In this document: piece after piece, positions 32,204-39,631 of the stretch
Position numbering within the stretch: the stretch's first letter is position 1
How the letters are laid out: each line of letters begins with the position of its first letter
NCBI GenBank assembly: GCA_003551305.1
Contig: PUMJ01000287.1
Span: forward strand, 1-39,631
Direction: 5' to 3'
Origin: Candidatus Brocadiaceae bacterium
GTDB lineage: Bacteria > Planctomycetota > Brocadiia > SM23-32
DNA length: 39,631 bases
Position numbers and translations under genes: made by a program
Notes under the pieces: model-generated
The model's database searches: none
The model's input: only the letters and a program-made list of their open reading frames with translations
Told to the model about the DNA's origin: nothing

Positions 32204-33247
32204 TCAGTCGTGTGGTCTGACCAGCACCTTCAGCCCTTCCTGGCTCTCGGCCGTGCACAGGGCATCCTCGATGCGCTCGAGGTCGAAGGTATGCGTTACG
32301 ATCTTCTGAGCATCAACCTGGCCGGAGGCGATCAAGGCGAGCGCCTTGTGGTTCTGCAGGGGCGTGGAGCCGTGGTTGCCCACCAGGGTGAGCTCCTGGT
32401 AATGGATGCGGTTGCTGTCAAAGGCGATGGCACCGCTGCCCCGCGGCAGACCGCCGAAGTAGTTCAACCGCCCGCGCGGCGCCACCAGCCCCACGGCCTG
32501 CTCCTGGGCGGCGGCCGACCCGCAGGCCACTATCACAACGTCGGCGCCCCGGTCGTCGGTTGCTCCTTTGATGTCGGCTTCCAGCCGGGAATCCTCGTTG
32601 AGGAAGTAGCCGTCGGCGCCGACGACTTCGGCCAGTCTCAGCCGGTCTGCGGAAACGTCCGTCATGTACACCCCTGCGGCGCCCAGCGTGCGGGCCAGCA
32701 TGCCGTTCAGGCACCCCATGGGGCCGCAGCCGATGACCAGCACGGTGTCGCCGGGGCCGACCCACAACTGCTCCTGGGCGTTCAGGCAGCAGGCGAGCGG
32801 CTCGGTCAGGGCGGCGGCCTCGGAGCTCAGCCCGTCCGGCAGCTTGTTGACGGCTCCACTGCGGAGCGCGGCCTCCGGCACCAGCATGTACTCCGCGAAC
32901 CCGCCGTCCCAGCGGGAACCGATGTCCAGCAAGTTCTCGCAGACCGTGCTGTGGCCGCGTCGACAGTAGAAGCAGGCGCCGCACGGCACGGCCGGGGCGA
33001 CGGTGACACGCTCGGAGTCGTAGTAGCCATGCACCTCGGAGCCCACCTCTACTATGGTGCCCGCCAGTTCATGACCCGGTATGACGGGCAGTTGCATCAT
33101 CGCATGGCCGTGTCGCAGGGCCTTCACGTCCGTGCCGCAGACGGCGCAGGCGTCAACCCTGACAAGGACGGTGTCCTCGGTGCACCGGGGGGTGCCCACC
33201 TCCTTCAGGCGTATCCGGTCAACTTCTTCCAGAACGGCAGCTTTCAT
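32204..33247 (-). CDS. Zinc-dependent alcohol/polyol dehydrogenase (MDR family)
   Basis: A 347-residue protein from ATG 33247 (GGAGGT 5 nt upstream, better placed than the GTG at 33250). Catalytic zinc ligands are Cys37 in ACAVCGTD and His-Glu in PGHELAG. The structural zinc cysteines are in PCGACFYCRRGHSTVC. The nucleotide fold has VLVIGCGPMGC, with Asp at the end of the next strand (YMTDVSADRL), which suggests NAD rather than NADP. It resembles sorbitol/threonine dehydrogenase-type enzymes. The oxidised substrate is unknown, perhaps a sugar alcohol, given the phosphofructokinase gene next to it. Confidence 0.9.
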   Translation of the reverse strand: MKAAVLEEVDRIRLKEVGTPRCTEDTVLVRVDACAVCGTDVKALRHGHAMMQLPVIPGHELAGTIVEVGSEVHGYYDSERVTVAPAVPCGACFYCRRGHSTVCENLLDIGSRWDGGFAEYMLVPEAALRSGAVNKLPDGLSSEAAALTEPLACCLNAQEQLWVGPGDTVLVIGCGPMGCLNGMLARTLGAAGVYMTDVSADRLRLAEVVGADGYFLNEDSRLEADIKGATDDRGADVVIVACGSAAAQEQAVGLVAPRGRLNYFGGLPRGSGAIAFDSNRIHYQELTLVGNHGSTPLQNHKALALIASGQVDAQKIVTHTFDLERIEDALCTAESQEGLKVLVRPHD

Positions 33248-33287
33248 CACAGACCTCCAGCAAACTTGTGCCCGCCCGGCAGCGCCG

Positions 33288-34283
33288 TCACTGCCTGAGC
33301 AGATGCGCCCCGTCCCTCAACAGGCCCAGCACCTCGTTCTGCAGTCCGGGGTCTTCGTCAAGTCCCTGCACGACAAGCGGCACGACGTCTTCCCTGGCCC
33401 CGACGCACCTGGCCGAAGGCAGCAGGTCGGTCACGTAACGCGCCCATTGCCGCAGGTCCACTCTGAGGGCCGGTTCGCGCGCCAGCACCACGGTCGGGCG
33501 CTGCTCGAGCCGACACAGGGAGAACTCGGCTTCGGCCTCCTGGCGGGCGTAGGCGCTGACCTCCGCCCAGAAGCACTGTCGCCGGCGCGGCACCGTCAGG
33601 CAGACGAGCTTCTGTTCGCCCATCTGCAGGGGCTCTTCGGCCTGTTCGGCGGCGAAGCGGCGGTTATCGTCCTCGATGCGACGGGCCTCCTCCAGGTGCC
33701 TCTCCAGCAAGGCATCTATGTCCTGCACCATCAGGTCGCCGGCGGCCTCGACCAGGGCGTAGCGGTCGGCCTTCAGCCCCGTCAGGACGGTGCGCAGCGG
33801 GGCCGCCCACTGCACCTCCTCGGCCGTGAGTTCCCCCGCGGCGAAGAGGGTCAGCTTCCGGGCGTAGTCGTCGGCGGCGGAGTCGAAGGCCTGCACGACG
33901 AGCCCGGTCACGGAGCCGGCCGTCTCCCCGAGCACCAGCCTCTCGTTACCGATGATGTGCGCCACGGCCCGGCGGTCCTCCGGCTGCCAGGGCCGGGCGC
34001 TGAACCAGCGCACCGCGCCGTAGAAGTGCCGCAAATGGTCCATCAACTGCGGCCTGACCAGCCGGCCGTCCCAGTCGGAGTGAACCACCTCCACCCCGCA
34101 CAGTATGAGCGAATAGCCGCGGGGCAGTTTCCGCTGCGCCTCCGGCTCGAAAAACCGGGGCAGCTCCTGCGAATCGAAGATCAATACCTCGACCCGACCG
34201 CCGACAGCCCGGCCCACCACCGCCGCCGCCACCACCGGGTCCACCTCCGGGGCCGCCACGATGACCGTATAGTGCTCTTGCAT
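33288..34283 (-). CDS. DHH-phosphoesterase-like protein lacking the catalytic motifs (putative)
   Basis: A 331-residue protein with no confident family. Its layout follows DHH phosphoesterases. A start like 'vvvTHtDlDGvvSAallxR' appears as VIVAAPEVDPVVAAAVVGRA, followed by VEVLIFDSQELPRFF. The position of a D-L-G motif reads LILCGVEV. The D-H-H position reads VRWFSARPWQPED, and a later SVTGLVVQAF fits the next helix. The metal-binding Asp and His residues are thus all lost. A central charged coiled helix (LLERHLEEARRIEDDNRRFAAE) follows. If the alignment holds, it is a pseudo-enzyme, perhaps regulatory. It is upstream of the dehydrogenase by 40 nt, with its own promoter. Confidence 0.5.
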   Translation of the reverse strand: MQEHYTVIVAAPEVDPVVAAAVVGRAVGGRVEVLIFDSQELPRFFEPEAQRKLPRGYSLILCGVEVVHSDWDGRLVRPQLMDHLRHFYGAVRWFSARPWQPEDRRAVAHIIGNERLVLGETAGSVTGLVVQAFDSAADDYARKLTLFAAGELTAEEVQWAAPLRTVLTGLKADRYALVEAAGDLMVQDIDALLERHLEEARRIEDDNRRFAAEQAEEPLQMGEQKLVCLTVPRRRQCFWAEVSAYARQEAEAEFSLCRLEQRPTVVLAREPALRVDLRQWARYVTDLLPSARCVGAREDVVPLVVQGLDEDPGLQNEVLGLLRDGAHLLRQ

Positions 34284-34322
34284 TGATCTGTCCCGAGAGT
34301 GGAGCGCCGGTGGGAGAAGTGG

Positions 34323-36758
34323 TTATTGTAGTTGATCGCGTATATTTTTTTCAACGCGGGCCGGCAACTCCTTGCGGGGTAGCCGCCGGCGGGGCTCCGG
34401 CGCCGCAGCAGGCGAATCTTCCGACGGAGGCGCATACTTCGGCACATAGGGTTCCATTTCCAGCAGGTGGTGCAGCAGCACCAGGGCGGCCTCCTTGTCC
34501 GGGATGTTGCCGCGCGTTCCGCTCTCGACGGCGGAGAAGGCCGACGGCGGCGTCGCCGCCCCCACACAGGAGAGGCACCCCGTCCGGCACTCGCAGCCGT
34601 GGATCAGTTCCACCACCGCCTGCATGATGCGCTCGGTCAGCTCGTACGCCTTCTCGCTGAAGCCCATGCCCTGCGGGTATTTGTCGAAGACGAACAGCGT
34701 CGGGCTGTCCAGGTTCGAGGAGTCCACCACCGTACCGATATCCACCGGGTCGCACATCACGAAAAGGGGCACCACCTCGGTCAGCACGTTGGCGATGCCG
34801 ACCAGCCCCTCGGCCGGCTCCCGGCCGTACTTGCGCGTCAGGCGCAGCGCCGCCTCGGGCGGCAGGCTCCACCACGCCAGCGTCTGCAGGTCCCGCGGAG
34901 GCAGGTCAAGCTCCTCGTAGCCGATGCTCTCCCGCGAGCCGAACTTCACCTTCTTGAACATCGTCACGGTCGAGGTGACCGTCACGGGGGCCAGGCCCGT
35001 CTCGCTGACCCGCCACTGCTTTGTGCGCATCTCGGACCGCTCGTCAATGCGTATGCTGGCCTCCGTCATGGCCTGGGTGAAGTAGTCAAGCTCCTCCGCC
35101 CTCACGAAAGCGATCTTGTTGTCCACGTCCAGCTCTTCCACGAAGTACGTCTCACCCGCGTGGAGGTAGACGGCGTGATCGTGCACCTGCGAGAAGGCGC
35201 CCGTCTCGTCCACGGTGCCCACCACCCGGTCCTTTTCGCGGTCCATGATGGTGTAGGTGGTATCGCTGATGCTGCGCAGGTTCACTTTGGAGGCGGGGTA
35301 GCCCTGGCCGGTCCAGTACCAGCGGTCCTCGATGCGCCGCGCCATGCGGTGCTCCTCCATCAGCCCCAGCAGGGCCTCGGTGTATTCGCCGAAGAGGTCG
35401 CTTTCCTCCTCCTTCACGGGCAGCTCATGCACGGCCGTGCGCAGGTGCCCCAGCGCCACGTAAACGTTGTCCGGGTCCGTGACGGCGTTCTCGGGGCTCT
35501 TCTCGAACAGATACTGCGTGTTGTGCATCAGGTACTGGTCCACGGGCGCGTTCTGGGCGATGAGGAAGACGATTGACTCCTCGGTGCCGCGCCCGGCGCG
35601 GCCGGCCTGCTGCCACGTGCTGGCAATGGTGCCGGGATAGCCGACGACGAGGCAGGCGTCCAGGCTGCCGATGTCTATGCCGAGTTCCAGCGCGTTGGTG
35701 CTCACCACGCCCAGTAGTTCCCGCGTTGGCAGCTTGCGCTCCACTTCGCGTCGCTCCTCCGGCAGGTAGCCGCCGCGGTAGGCCTGCACGGCCTCGGCGA
35801 GGCGGGGGCTGAGGCCCGCCAGTTCCTTCCGGCACGACTTCAGCAGGCGTTCGGTGCCGTTGCGTGTGCGGCTGAAAGCTATCACCTGGATGTCGTCCTT
35901 GATGAGTTCCCTCATCAGGGTGACGGCCTCGGTGAGCGGGCTGCGCCGGCCGGCAAACCGGCCCAGCCGCGGCGGATTCCACAGGACGAAGTACTTCGTC
36001 CCGGCCGGCGAGCCGTCCTCGTCAATCAGCCTCATCGGCCTCTGCGTCAGCCGCTCGGCGTGCTCGGCAGGGTTGGCGATAGTGGCCGAGGAGCAGACGA
36101 ACCGAGGCTCGGCCCCGTAGTGGGAGGCCACCCGGCGCAGCCGCCGCAGCACATTGGCTACGTTCGAGCCGAACAGCCCCCGGTAGGTGTGCACCTCGTC
36201 CAGCACCACATGGCGCAAGTTCCCGAAGAAGCGACTCCAGCGCCCGTGGTTCGGCAGAATGCCCTGGTGGAGCATGTCGGGGTTCGTCAGTATCAGGGCT
36301 CCGCTGTCGCGCAGGCGGCGGCGCAGTTCGGGCGGGGTGTCCCCGTCGTAAGTGCCGGCCATGGCGTCCACACCGGGGCATGTGCCCTTCAGCTCCTCCA
36401 GCACCCGCAACTGGTCCTGGGCCAGGGCCTTAGTTGGGTATATGAACAGCGCCGTGCTGCGGGGGTTCCGGAGCGTGCTCTCGAAGACGGGAAGCACGTA
36501 GCAGAGCGTCTTGCCGCTGGCCGTGGCGGTCACCACCACGAAGTCCTGCTCCCGGGCCGCGCAGTCCACGGCCTGCGCCTGGTGCACGTACAGGCGCTCG
36601 ATGCCGGCCTGTCGGAGCATCCTGCGCAAGGGGGAAGGCAGCGTGTGCTGGGGCTCGGCGCAGGACGCCTCACGCGCCGGCAGCTTGCGCACGCCCGCTA
36701 TCTGGCCCCTGTACCAGGGGGCGGCCTCGACATGCTTCAGGAAACGTTCTGCATCCAT
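34323..36758 (-). CDS. mrfA: MrfA/YprA-type DEAD/DEAH helicase with C-terminal Cys cluster
   Basis: An 811-residue superfamily 2 helicase. Seen: Walker A TATASGKT; IYPTKALAQDQL; Walker B with DEVH in VVLDEVHTYRGLFGSNVANVLRRL (quoted in part); motif III SSATIANPAEHAE; VIAFSRTRNGTE; motif V TNALELGIDIG; and motif VI QQAGRAGR. The C-terminal domain ends with CECRTGCLSCVG, the four-cysteine cluster typical of this family (DUF1998 region). B. subtilis MrfA repairs mitomycin-type DNA damage with an exonuclease partner. No MrfB-like gene is seen here. ATG 36758 has GGAG 9 nt upstream. It is last in the unit of TPR, maf, phosphatase and helicase. Confidence 0.93.
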   Translation of the reverse strand: MDAERFLKHVEAAPWYRGQIAGVRKLPAREASCAEPQHTLPSPLRRMLRQAGIERLYVHQAQAVDCAAREQDFVVVTATASGKTLCYVLPVFESTLRNPRSTALFIYPTKALAQDQLRVLEELKGTCPGVDAMAGTYDGDTPPELRRRLRDSGALILTNPDMLHQGILPNHGRWSRFFGNLRHVVLDEVHTYRGLFGSNVANVLRRLRRVASHYGAEPRFVCSSATIANPAEHAERLTQRPMRLIDEDGSPAGTKYFVLWNPPRLGRFAGRRSPLTEAVTLMRELIKDDIQVIAFSRTRNGTERLLKSCRKELAGLSPRLAEAVQAYRGGYLPEERREVERKLPTRELLGVVSTNALELGIDIGSLDACLVVGYPGTIASTWQQAGRAGRGTEESIVFLIAQNAPVDQYLMHNTQYLFEKSPENAVTDPDNVYVALGHLRTAVHELPVKEEESDLFGEYTEALLGLMEEHRMARRIEDRWYWTGQGYPASKVNLRSISDTTYTIMDREKDRVVGTVDETGAFSQVHDHAVYLHAGETYFVEELDVDNKIAFVRAEELDYFTQAMTEASIRIDERSEMRTKQWRVSETGLAPVTVTSTVTMFKKVKFGSRESIGYEELDLPPRDLQTLAWWSLPPEAALRLTRKYGREPAEGLVGIANVLTEVVPLFVMCDPVDIGTVVDSSNLDSPTLFVFDKYPQGMGFSEKAYELTERIMQAVVELIHGCECRTGCLSCVGAATPPSAFSAVESGTRGNIPDKEAALVLLHHLLEMEPYVPKYAPPSEDSPAAAPEPRRRLPRKELPARVEKNIRDQLQ
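34325..34354 (-). promoter_or_regulatory. Promoter of the DHH-like/dehydrogenase/pfk unit
   Basis: Minus strand TTGAAA (34354-34349), 18-nt spacer, TACAAT (34330-34325). It lies inside the last codons of the helicase gene in a notably AT-rich spot, about 42 nt before ATG 34283. Confidence 0.6.
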
Positions 36759-36761
36759 CGG

Positions 36762-37226
36762 TCAGGACTCCGCCGGCTCCTGCGCGATCACGCTATAGGC
36801 GTAAACGGCCTCCTCCTGTTCCCAGGTCTCTATCGAACCGGGCCGCAGCCGCCGCACCTCCCCGATGGCCTCATCAGGCCCCACCCCCGTGTGGACGAGA
36901 TAACAGGCTATCATCGTGCCGGTGCGCCCTTTGCCCGCCAGGCAGTGGACGGCCACTCCGTGCCCGCGCTTGATCTGCTCCTCGCAGAAACTGACGAACA
37001 CTTTGATCTGCTTCTGCCCCGGCGGGCGGAACTCGCCCACCGGCAGGCGAAGGTAGTCCAGACCGTGCGCCTTCAGCTCTTCGCGGGGCCAGCGACGGTT
37101 GGTCAGGTTCACTATCGCCCCGACGCCCCGGCGCCGAAGCTCCTCCCAGTCTTCGGGCAACCCGTCGGGCATGGCCATGCCGGCCAGCTCCCCCTGCAGA
37201 ACCCAGCTAAATCCGTGAATCCCCAT
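36762..37226 (-). CDS. Dual-specificity protein phosphatase family protein
   Basis: A 154-residue cysteine phosphatase. The P-loop is VHCLAGKGRTGT (Cys95, Arg101). The C-terminal RRLRPGSIETWEQEEAV helix matches DUSP23-like bacterial enzymes. The loop that normally holds the general acid (P-x-x-D-x-x-P) reads LPVGEFRPPG, with Glu65 in place of Asp. Hydrolysis may still occur, perhaps slower. It probably removes phosphate from a protein or a small phospho-compound in the cytoplasm. ATG 37226 has GGAG 8 nt upstream. The gene sits 5 nt after maf and 3 nt before the helicase. Confidence 0.85.
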   Translation of the reverse strand: MGIHGFSWVLQGELAGMAMPDGLPEDWEELRRRGVGAIVNLTNRRWPREELKAHGLDYLRLPVGEFRPPGQKQIKVFVSFCEEQIKRGHGVAVHCLAGKGRTGTMIACYLVHTGVGPDEAIGEVRRLRPGSIETWEQEEAVYAYSVIAQEPAES

Positions 37227-37231
37227 AACCG

Positions 37232-37810
37232 CTACTCCGAAGGGTAAAGCTGCCGGATCATCCCCTCAAGCTCCTCCAGCGGAAGCCCCATCACCGCCGT
37301 CTCGCTCCCCTCCAACTGCACGACGTTGGGATCGTCAGGCCGCAGAGCGTAAGCTCCCGCTCGCTCCAGTGCGCCCTCCCGGCCGGCCAGACGCTCGAGT
37401 TCGCCATCGGTCAATCGGCGCATCTGAATTCGTGTCGCCACGCACCTGGCGCACTCACGGCCCGCCGGAGCCACAACGCACAGGCCCGTCAGGACCCTGT
37501 GCGGCCGGCGGGTCAACCGGCGCAGCATCGCCAGGGCGTCGGCGCGGTCCGCCGGTTTGCCCAGGACCTGCCCGCAGCAGACGGCCACGGTGTCTGCGGC
37601 GATGACGAGCGCCCTCGGGCGCCGGCCGGCGACTTGCCGCGCTTTGCGCCGGGCCAGCTCGAGGACCATTGCGCGGGCGTCAGCCGTCTGGACGCTCTGT
37701 TCGTCCACCTCCGGGGGAACGACCTCGAAATCCGTCACAAGACGGGACAGCAGGCGGCGTCGGGTATCCGAAGAGCTGGCCAGCACGACGGGCACGGGCG
37801 GGTCAATCAC
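37232..37810 (-). CDS. maf: Maf-type nucleotide pyrophosphatase
   Basis: A 192-residue protein from GTG 37810, which overlaps the upstream gene's stop by 8 nt and has GGAG about 10 nt upstream; the ORF-track start extends into that gene. Maf enzymes hydrolyse (often modified) nucleoside triphosphates to monophosphates. Seen: VVLASSSDTRRRLLSRL (family S-x-S-P-R-R, here S-D-T-R-R), FEVVPPEVDEQ, the catalytic Asp in LVIAADTVAV, LGKPADRADALAMLRRL and EGSETAVMGLPLEEL. The Pro-to-Asp change in the N-terminal loop and the unusual YALRPDDPN segment are mild departures. The substrate class (dTTP/UTP or m7GTP type) cannot be set. Confidence 0.9.
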   Translation of the reverse strand: MIDPPVPVVLASSSDTRRRLLSRLVTDFEVVPPEVDEQSVQTADARAMVLELARRKARQVAGRRPRALVIAADTVAVCCGQVLGKPADRADALAMLRRLTRRPHRVLTGLCVVAPAGRECARCVATRIQMRRLTDGELERLAGREGALERAGAYALRPDDPNVVQLEGSETAVMGLPLEELEGMIRQLYPSE

Positions 37811-38564
37811 CGTCGGCGCTCCGGCTCCCGCCCGGAGCGTCCGTTTCCGAGTGTTCGGCCTGCTCGGCCTCGGGCGCAATCCGGGCGTCTGCTGCCACCG
37901 CTGCGGCCGGGCGGCCGGGCGGCGCCGCGGGCCGGGCTTCCAGCTCGGCCTCCACCTTGCGCATGGCGCCCCGGTAGGAGTCCGCGAACCGGCCGGCCCG
38001 GGGTGCCGCATCAAGGGCCCGACGGTACGCTTTCAACGCCAGGGGCAGCCGGTCGAGCCGACGGTAGGCTTCGGCCAGTTCCCCCCAGACGACCATGGGC
38101 ACGGGGTTGAAGCGCCTGGCGTTGCGCAGAAAACGGGTCTCCGGATCATCGGTGTCCACGAAGTGCGGCTCTTCCGGCACGAAGCTCAGCCCCTCCGAGA
38201 GCAGAAGCATCTCCACGTGCACCAGGGGGGAACGGCGGTAAAGCGGCAGCGAGCGCGTGAAATCCTCCAGCTCGACCTGGGGATAGACGGTCAACATGTA
38301 CTGCCAGTAATGGATCATCCGTCCCGGCAAGCCCTCCTGGCGCGCGGCCTCGCCCAGCGCCCAGAGGGCGTCGTCCGCCCATTCACTCTCCGGGTGGTCC
38401 TTCGCGATGGATTCCAGCAGGCGGACCCGCTCGGCGGCGGGCATCTCCTCGGTCCACACCCTCCGGAACGTCGCCGCCGGCTCGCTCCCGTCCCGCGCGG
38501 CCTCCCCGTACGCACCCGCAGCCGCCAACGCCAACACAACCAGCGCCGTCGCAAGCCGCCTCAT
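37803..38564 (-). CDS. Exported TPR-like protein
   Basis: A 253-residue protein from ATG 38564. The start is chosen because a signal peptide (RRLATALVVLALAAAGAYG) begins there; the ribosome binding site is weak. The ORF-track extension to 39362 is noncoding. The mature part has two TPR-like zones: HPESEWADDALWALGEAARQEG with a YWQYMLTVYPQ helix, and VVWGELAEAYRRLDRLPLALKAYRRALDAAP. The tail is Ala/Pro/Glu-rich and likely disordered. It is probably periplasmic and a scaffold for protein contacts, but the partner is unknown. It is first in the unit with maf, the phosphatase and the helicase, by overlap and spacing, which is an odd mix. Confidence 0.75.
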   Translation of the reverse strand: MRRLATALVVLALAAAGAYGEAARDGSEPAATFRRVWTEEMPAAERVRLLESIAKDHPESEWADDALWALGEAARQEGLPGRMIHYWQYMLTVYPQVELEDFTRSLPLYRRSPLVHVEMLLLSEGLSFVPEEPHFVDTDDPETRFLRNARRFNPVPMVVWGELAEAYRRLDRLPLALKAYRRALDAAPRAGRFADSYRGAMRKVEAELEARPAAPPGRPAAAVAADARIAPEAEQAEHSETDAPGGSRSADGD

Positions 38565-38618
38565 CGCATGCACCCGTTGGGGGGATCCGGGAATGCTACC
38601 ACGAACTGTCACGCGCAC

Positions 38619-38647
38619 AATATAGCCGGCCGGCCGGCAGGAGTCAA
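38619..38647 (-). promoter_or_regulatory. Promoter of the TPR-maf-phosphatase-mrfA unit
   Basis: Minus strand TTGACT (38647-38642), 17-nt GC-rich spacer, TATATT (38624-38619), about 55 nt before ATG 38564. Confidence 0.65.
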
Positions 38648-38771
38648 ACACGAACCCGGCACGCGCGGCCCCTGGCAACTGGAATTGGTTCGGCGAGGGC
38701 ACTTTGCGCAAGATTCTCGACGGATAGAAAGCCTGGCGGACCGCGAGCCGGGGTGTCGAGCCTGGACGGCC

Positions 38772-38810
38772 GCCCCTGTAGCGCCGCCTTCCAGGCGGCC
38801 ACGCGGGGGC
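38772..38810. repeat. Structured intergenic palindrome
   Basis: An inner hairpin GCCGCCT-TCC-AGGCGGC (38783-38799) sits inside an outer stem GCCCC/GGGGC (38772-76 with 38806-10). It is in the 391-nt divergent gap 38565-38955, away from both promoters. The CGCCGCCTTCCAGGCGGC form looks like a dispersed extragenic palindrome. Apart from the promoters, nothing else was recognised in the gap. Confidence 0.5.
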
Positions 38811-38915
38811 AACTCGCTGTTCGGCGAAGTGCCCGCCGGCCTCATCCAGCGGGACAACGCAGCCGTCAGCGATGGGCCCGGCAGTTGGGATGAACCCGCC
38901 CGCGCGCCCCACTTC

Positions 38916-38945
38916 TTGACCTCGCCCTTCGCGCTCACTTATCAT
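38916..38945 (+). promoter_or_regulatory. Promoter of the LPP20-like lipoprotein
   Basis: TTGACC, 18-nt spacer, TATCAT. The -10 ends only 10 nt before ATG 38956, which has no Shine-Dalgarno sequence, so the transcript may be nearly leaderless. Confidence 0.55.
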
Positions 38946-38955
38946 ACGTTCGTCA

Positions 38956-39631
38956 ATGATCGCCAGACCACACCTCTTCACTGCGCTCGCGCTCGCCGGC
39001 GCGCTCGTGCTGCTGAGCGCCTGCCGGACCCCTGCCCCGGACGGAGGCGCCGACGAGCCCGAATGGGTCTCCCTGGCCGGGCGGAGGGCCCGGGCGGGAC
39101 AGTTCATCTCCGCCGTCGGCAGCGCCCCTGCCGGCCACCCGGACCCCGTGACGGCGGCCGACCGGGACGCCCGCCAGGAACTGGCCACCCTCGTCTCGGA
39201 GTACGTCTCCGACCGCCTGCACGAGTTCTTTGCCGCGGAAGGTTCCTCCATGGCCGGCGCCGGCGCCGATCCCTTCCGCCGCACACTCGCCTCGGAAGTC
39301 GCCGCCGCGACCCTGAGGATGACCGAACGCAAGGAAACATGGCGGGAGCCGGACGGTCCCACGCACGTGCTCTACCAGGTGCCGGCCGACGAACTCGACG
39401 CCCTCATCGAGCGCCACGCCCGCGCCCTGCTGACCCACCACAACCCTTTTGAGGTTGCAGCCGGCGAGGTGACCGCAGCGCTCGGCCCTTTTCTGGCGGA
39501 ACCGCAAGCGCCTCCGCGTCCGACCGACCGGCCGGACCCCGCGGATGAAATGCCGCGGGCCGGACCCCCGGCCGAGGACGCCGCTCCGGCCTGGCTCGAA
39601 TCGCCTCCCGTGGACCGATTCCCGCCCGATC
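38956..39631 (+). CDS. LPP20-like lipoprotein, 3' end outside window
   Basis: This gene is absent from the ORF track because it runs off the right edge; I translated it by hand from ATG 38956. At least 225 residues are present. The signal peptide FTALALAGALVLLSAC has a perfect lipobox (LSAC, Cys23). Then come EPEWVSLAGRR, GQFISAVGSAP and ADRDARQELATLVSEYVSD. This is the 'PEWV ... avGsA ... A-x-x-x-A-R-x-E-L' layout of LPP20/FlgP-type outer-membrane lipoproteins. The visible C-terminal part is Pro-rich (APPRPTDRPDPADE) and probably a linker to a further segment. The shadow ORF 37557..39452 is in another frame and is rejected. Confidence 0.75.
   Translation, partial: MIARPHLFTALALAGALVLLSACRTPAPDGGADEPEWVSLAGRRARAGQFISAVGSAPAGHPDPVTAADRDARQELATLVSEYVSDRLHEFFAAEGSSMAGAGADPFRRTLASEVAAATLRMTERKETWREPDGPTHVLYQVPADELDALIERHARALLTHHNPFEVAAGEVTAALGPFLAEPQAPPRPTDRPDPADEMPRAGPPAEDAAPAWLESPPVDRFPPD

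Noticed and set aside
31253-33298. 681-codon plus-strand ORF opposite pfk and the dehydrogenase
   Set aside because: Antisense shadow: the minus strand encodes two complete enzymes with all motifs, and the plus frame has none.
37557-39452. 631-codon plus-strand ORF spanning maf, the TPR gene and the right edge
   Set aside because: Antisense to maf and the TPR gene, and out of frame with the LPP20-like lipoprotein whose signal peptide and motifs are clear.
1-39631. CRISPR arrays, rRNA operons, toxin-antitoxin pairs or phage structural genes
   Set aside because: None seen on either strand; the regular repeats found are protein-level (MlaD, WPxF) or single hairpins.

Overview
The window is 39.6 kb of high-GC, gene-dense bacterial chromosome. 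The cell envelope looks Gram-negative: there is an Mla/MCE lipid transporter, an OmpA-like lipoprotein, an LPP20-like lipoprotein and a WaaE/KdtX-like glycosyltransferase. Most genes have AGGAG-type ribosome binding sites, and several intergenic gaps hold convincing sigma-70-type promoters (TTGAnn, 16-18 nt, TAnnnT). Excisionase-type helix-turn-helix fusions, DUF4432 and large families of unknown lipoproteins would fit a PVC-group or neighbouring candidate phylum. That placement is inference and cannot be fixed from this stretch alone.

Region 1 (1-4.1 kb, +) is the 3' part of a multidomain iterative polyketide/PUFA-type synthase (ACP-KR-DH-phosphopantetheinyl transferase), followed by a translationally overlapping stand-alone ACP. 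The left edge cuts off whatever precedes it, presumably KS and AT. Region 2 (4.1-6.05 kb) is a graveyard of mobile DNA. It holds an IS4-type transposase relic, a truncated IS256-type transposase abutting a tyrosine-recombinase N-terminal fragment, an intact small secreted protein and a complete tRNA-Ser(GCU). Region 3 (6.2-10.5 kb) carries a lipoprotein, a tiny Cys-knuckle protein, a methyltransferase, an HTH-receiver fusion and an unknown membrane protein.

Region 4 (10.6-15.7 kb) has a rhomboid protease and MurJ on +. On the minus strand it has an Hfq/Sm-like mini protein, an OmpA-type lipoprotein, a very acidic membrane-anchored HTH protein and HisI. Region 5 (15.8-20.9 kb, +) looks like one operon: HNH nuclease, a lipoprotein built of WPxF/FPLF repeats, MlaE, MlaD and MlaF. 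The lipoprotein is translationally coupled to the HNH gene and overlaps mlaE, so it is a good candidate accessory part of the lipid transporter.

Region 6 (20.9-31 kb, -) holds two transcription units. One is serS, a membrane/degenerate spermidine-synthase/TPR fusion, and GT2. The other is UbiB, a DUF4432 epimerase-like protein and a YihY/BrkB protein split by a long TPR-like insert. Region 7 (31-38.6 kb, -) holds a degenerate DHH-family protein, a zinc alcohol dehydrogenase and a phosphofructokinase, and then a compact unit of a TPR protein, Maf, a dual-specificity phosphatase and an MrfA-type helicase. The right edge (38.96 kb to end, +) is the start of an LPP20-like lipoprotein that the ORF track misses.

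The most notable items are the self-activating synthase with its extra ACP, the Mla operon with its repeat lipoprotein and helical-repeat MlaD, several apparent pseudo-enzymes, and proteins with unusual domain insertions. I found no CRISPR array, rRNA, intact IS or phage module.
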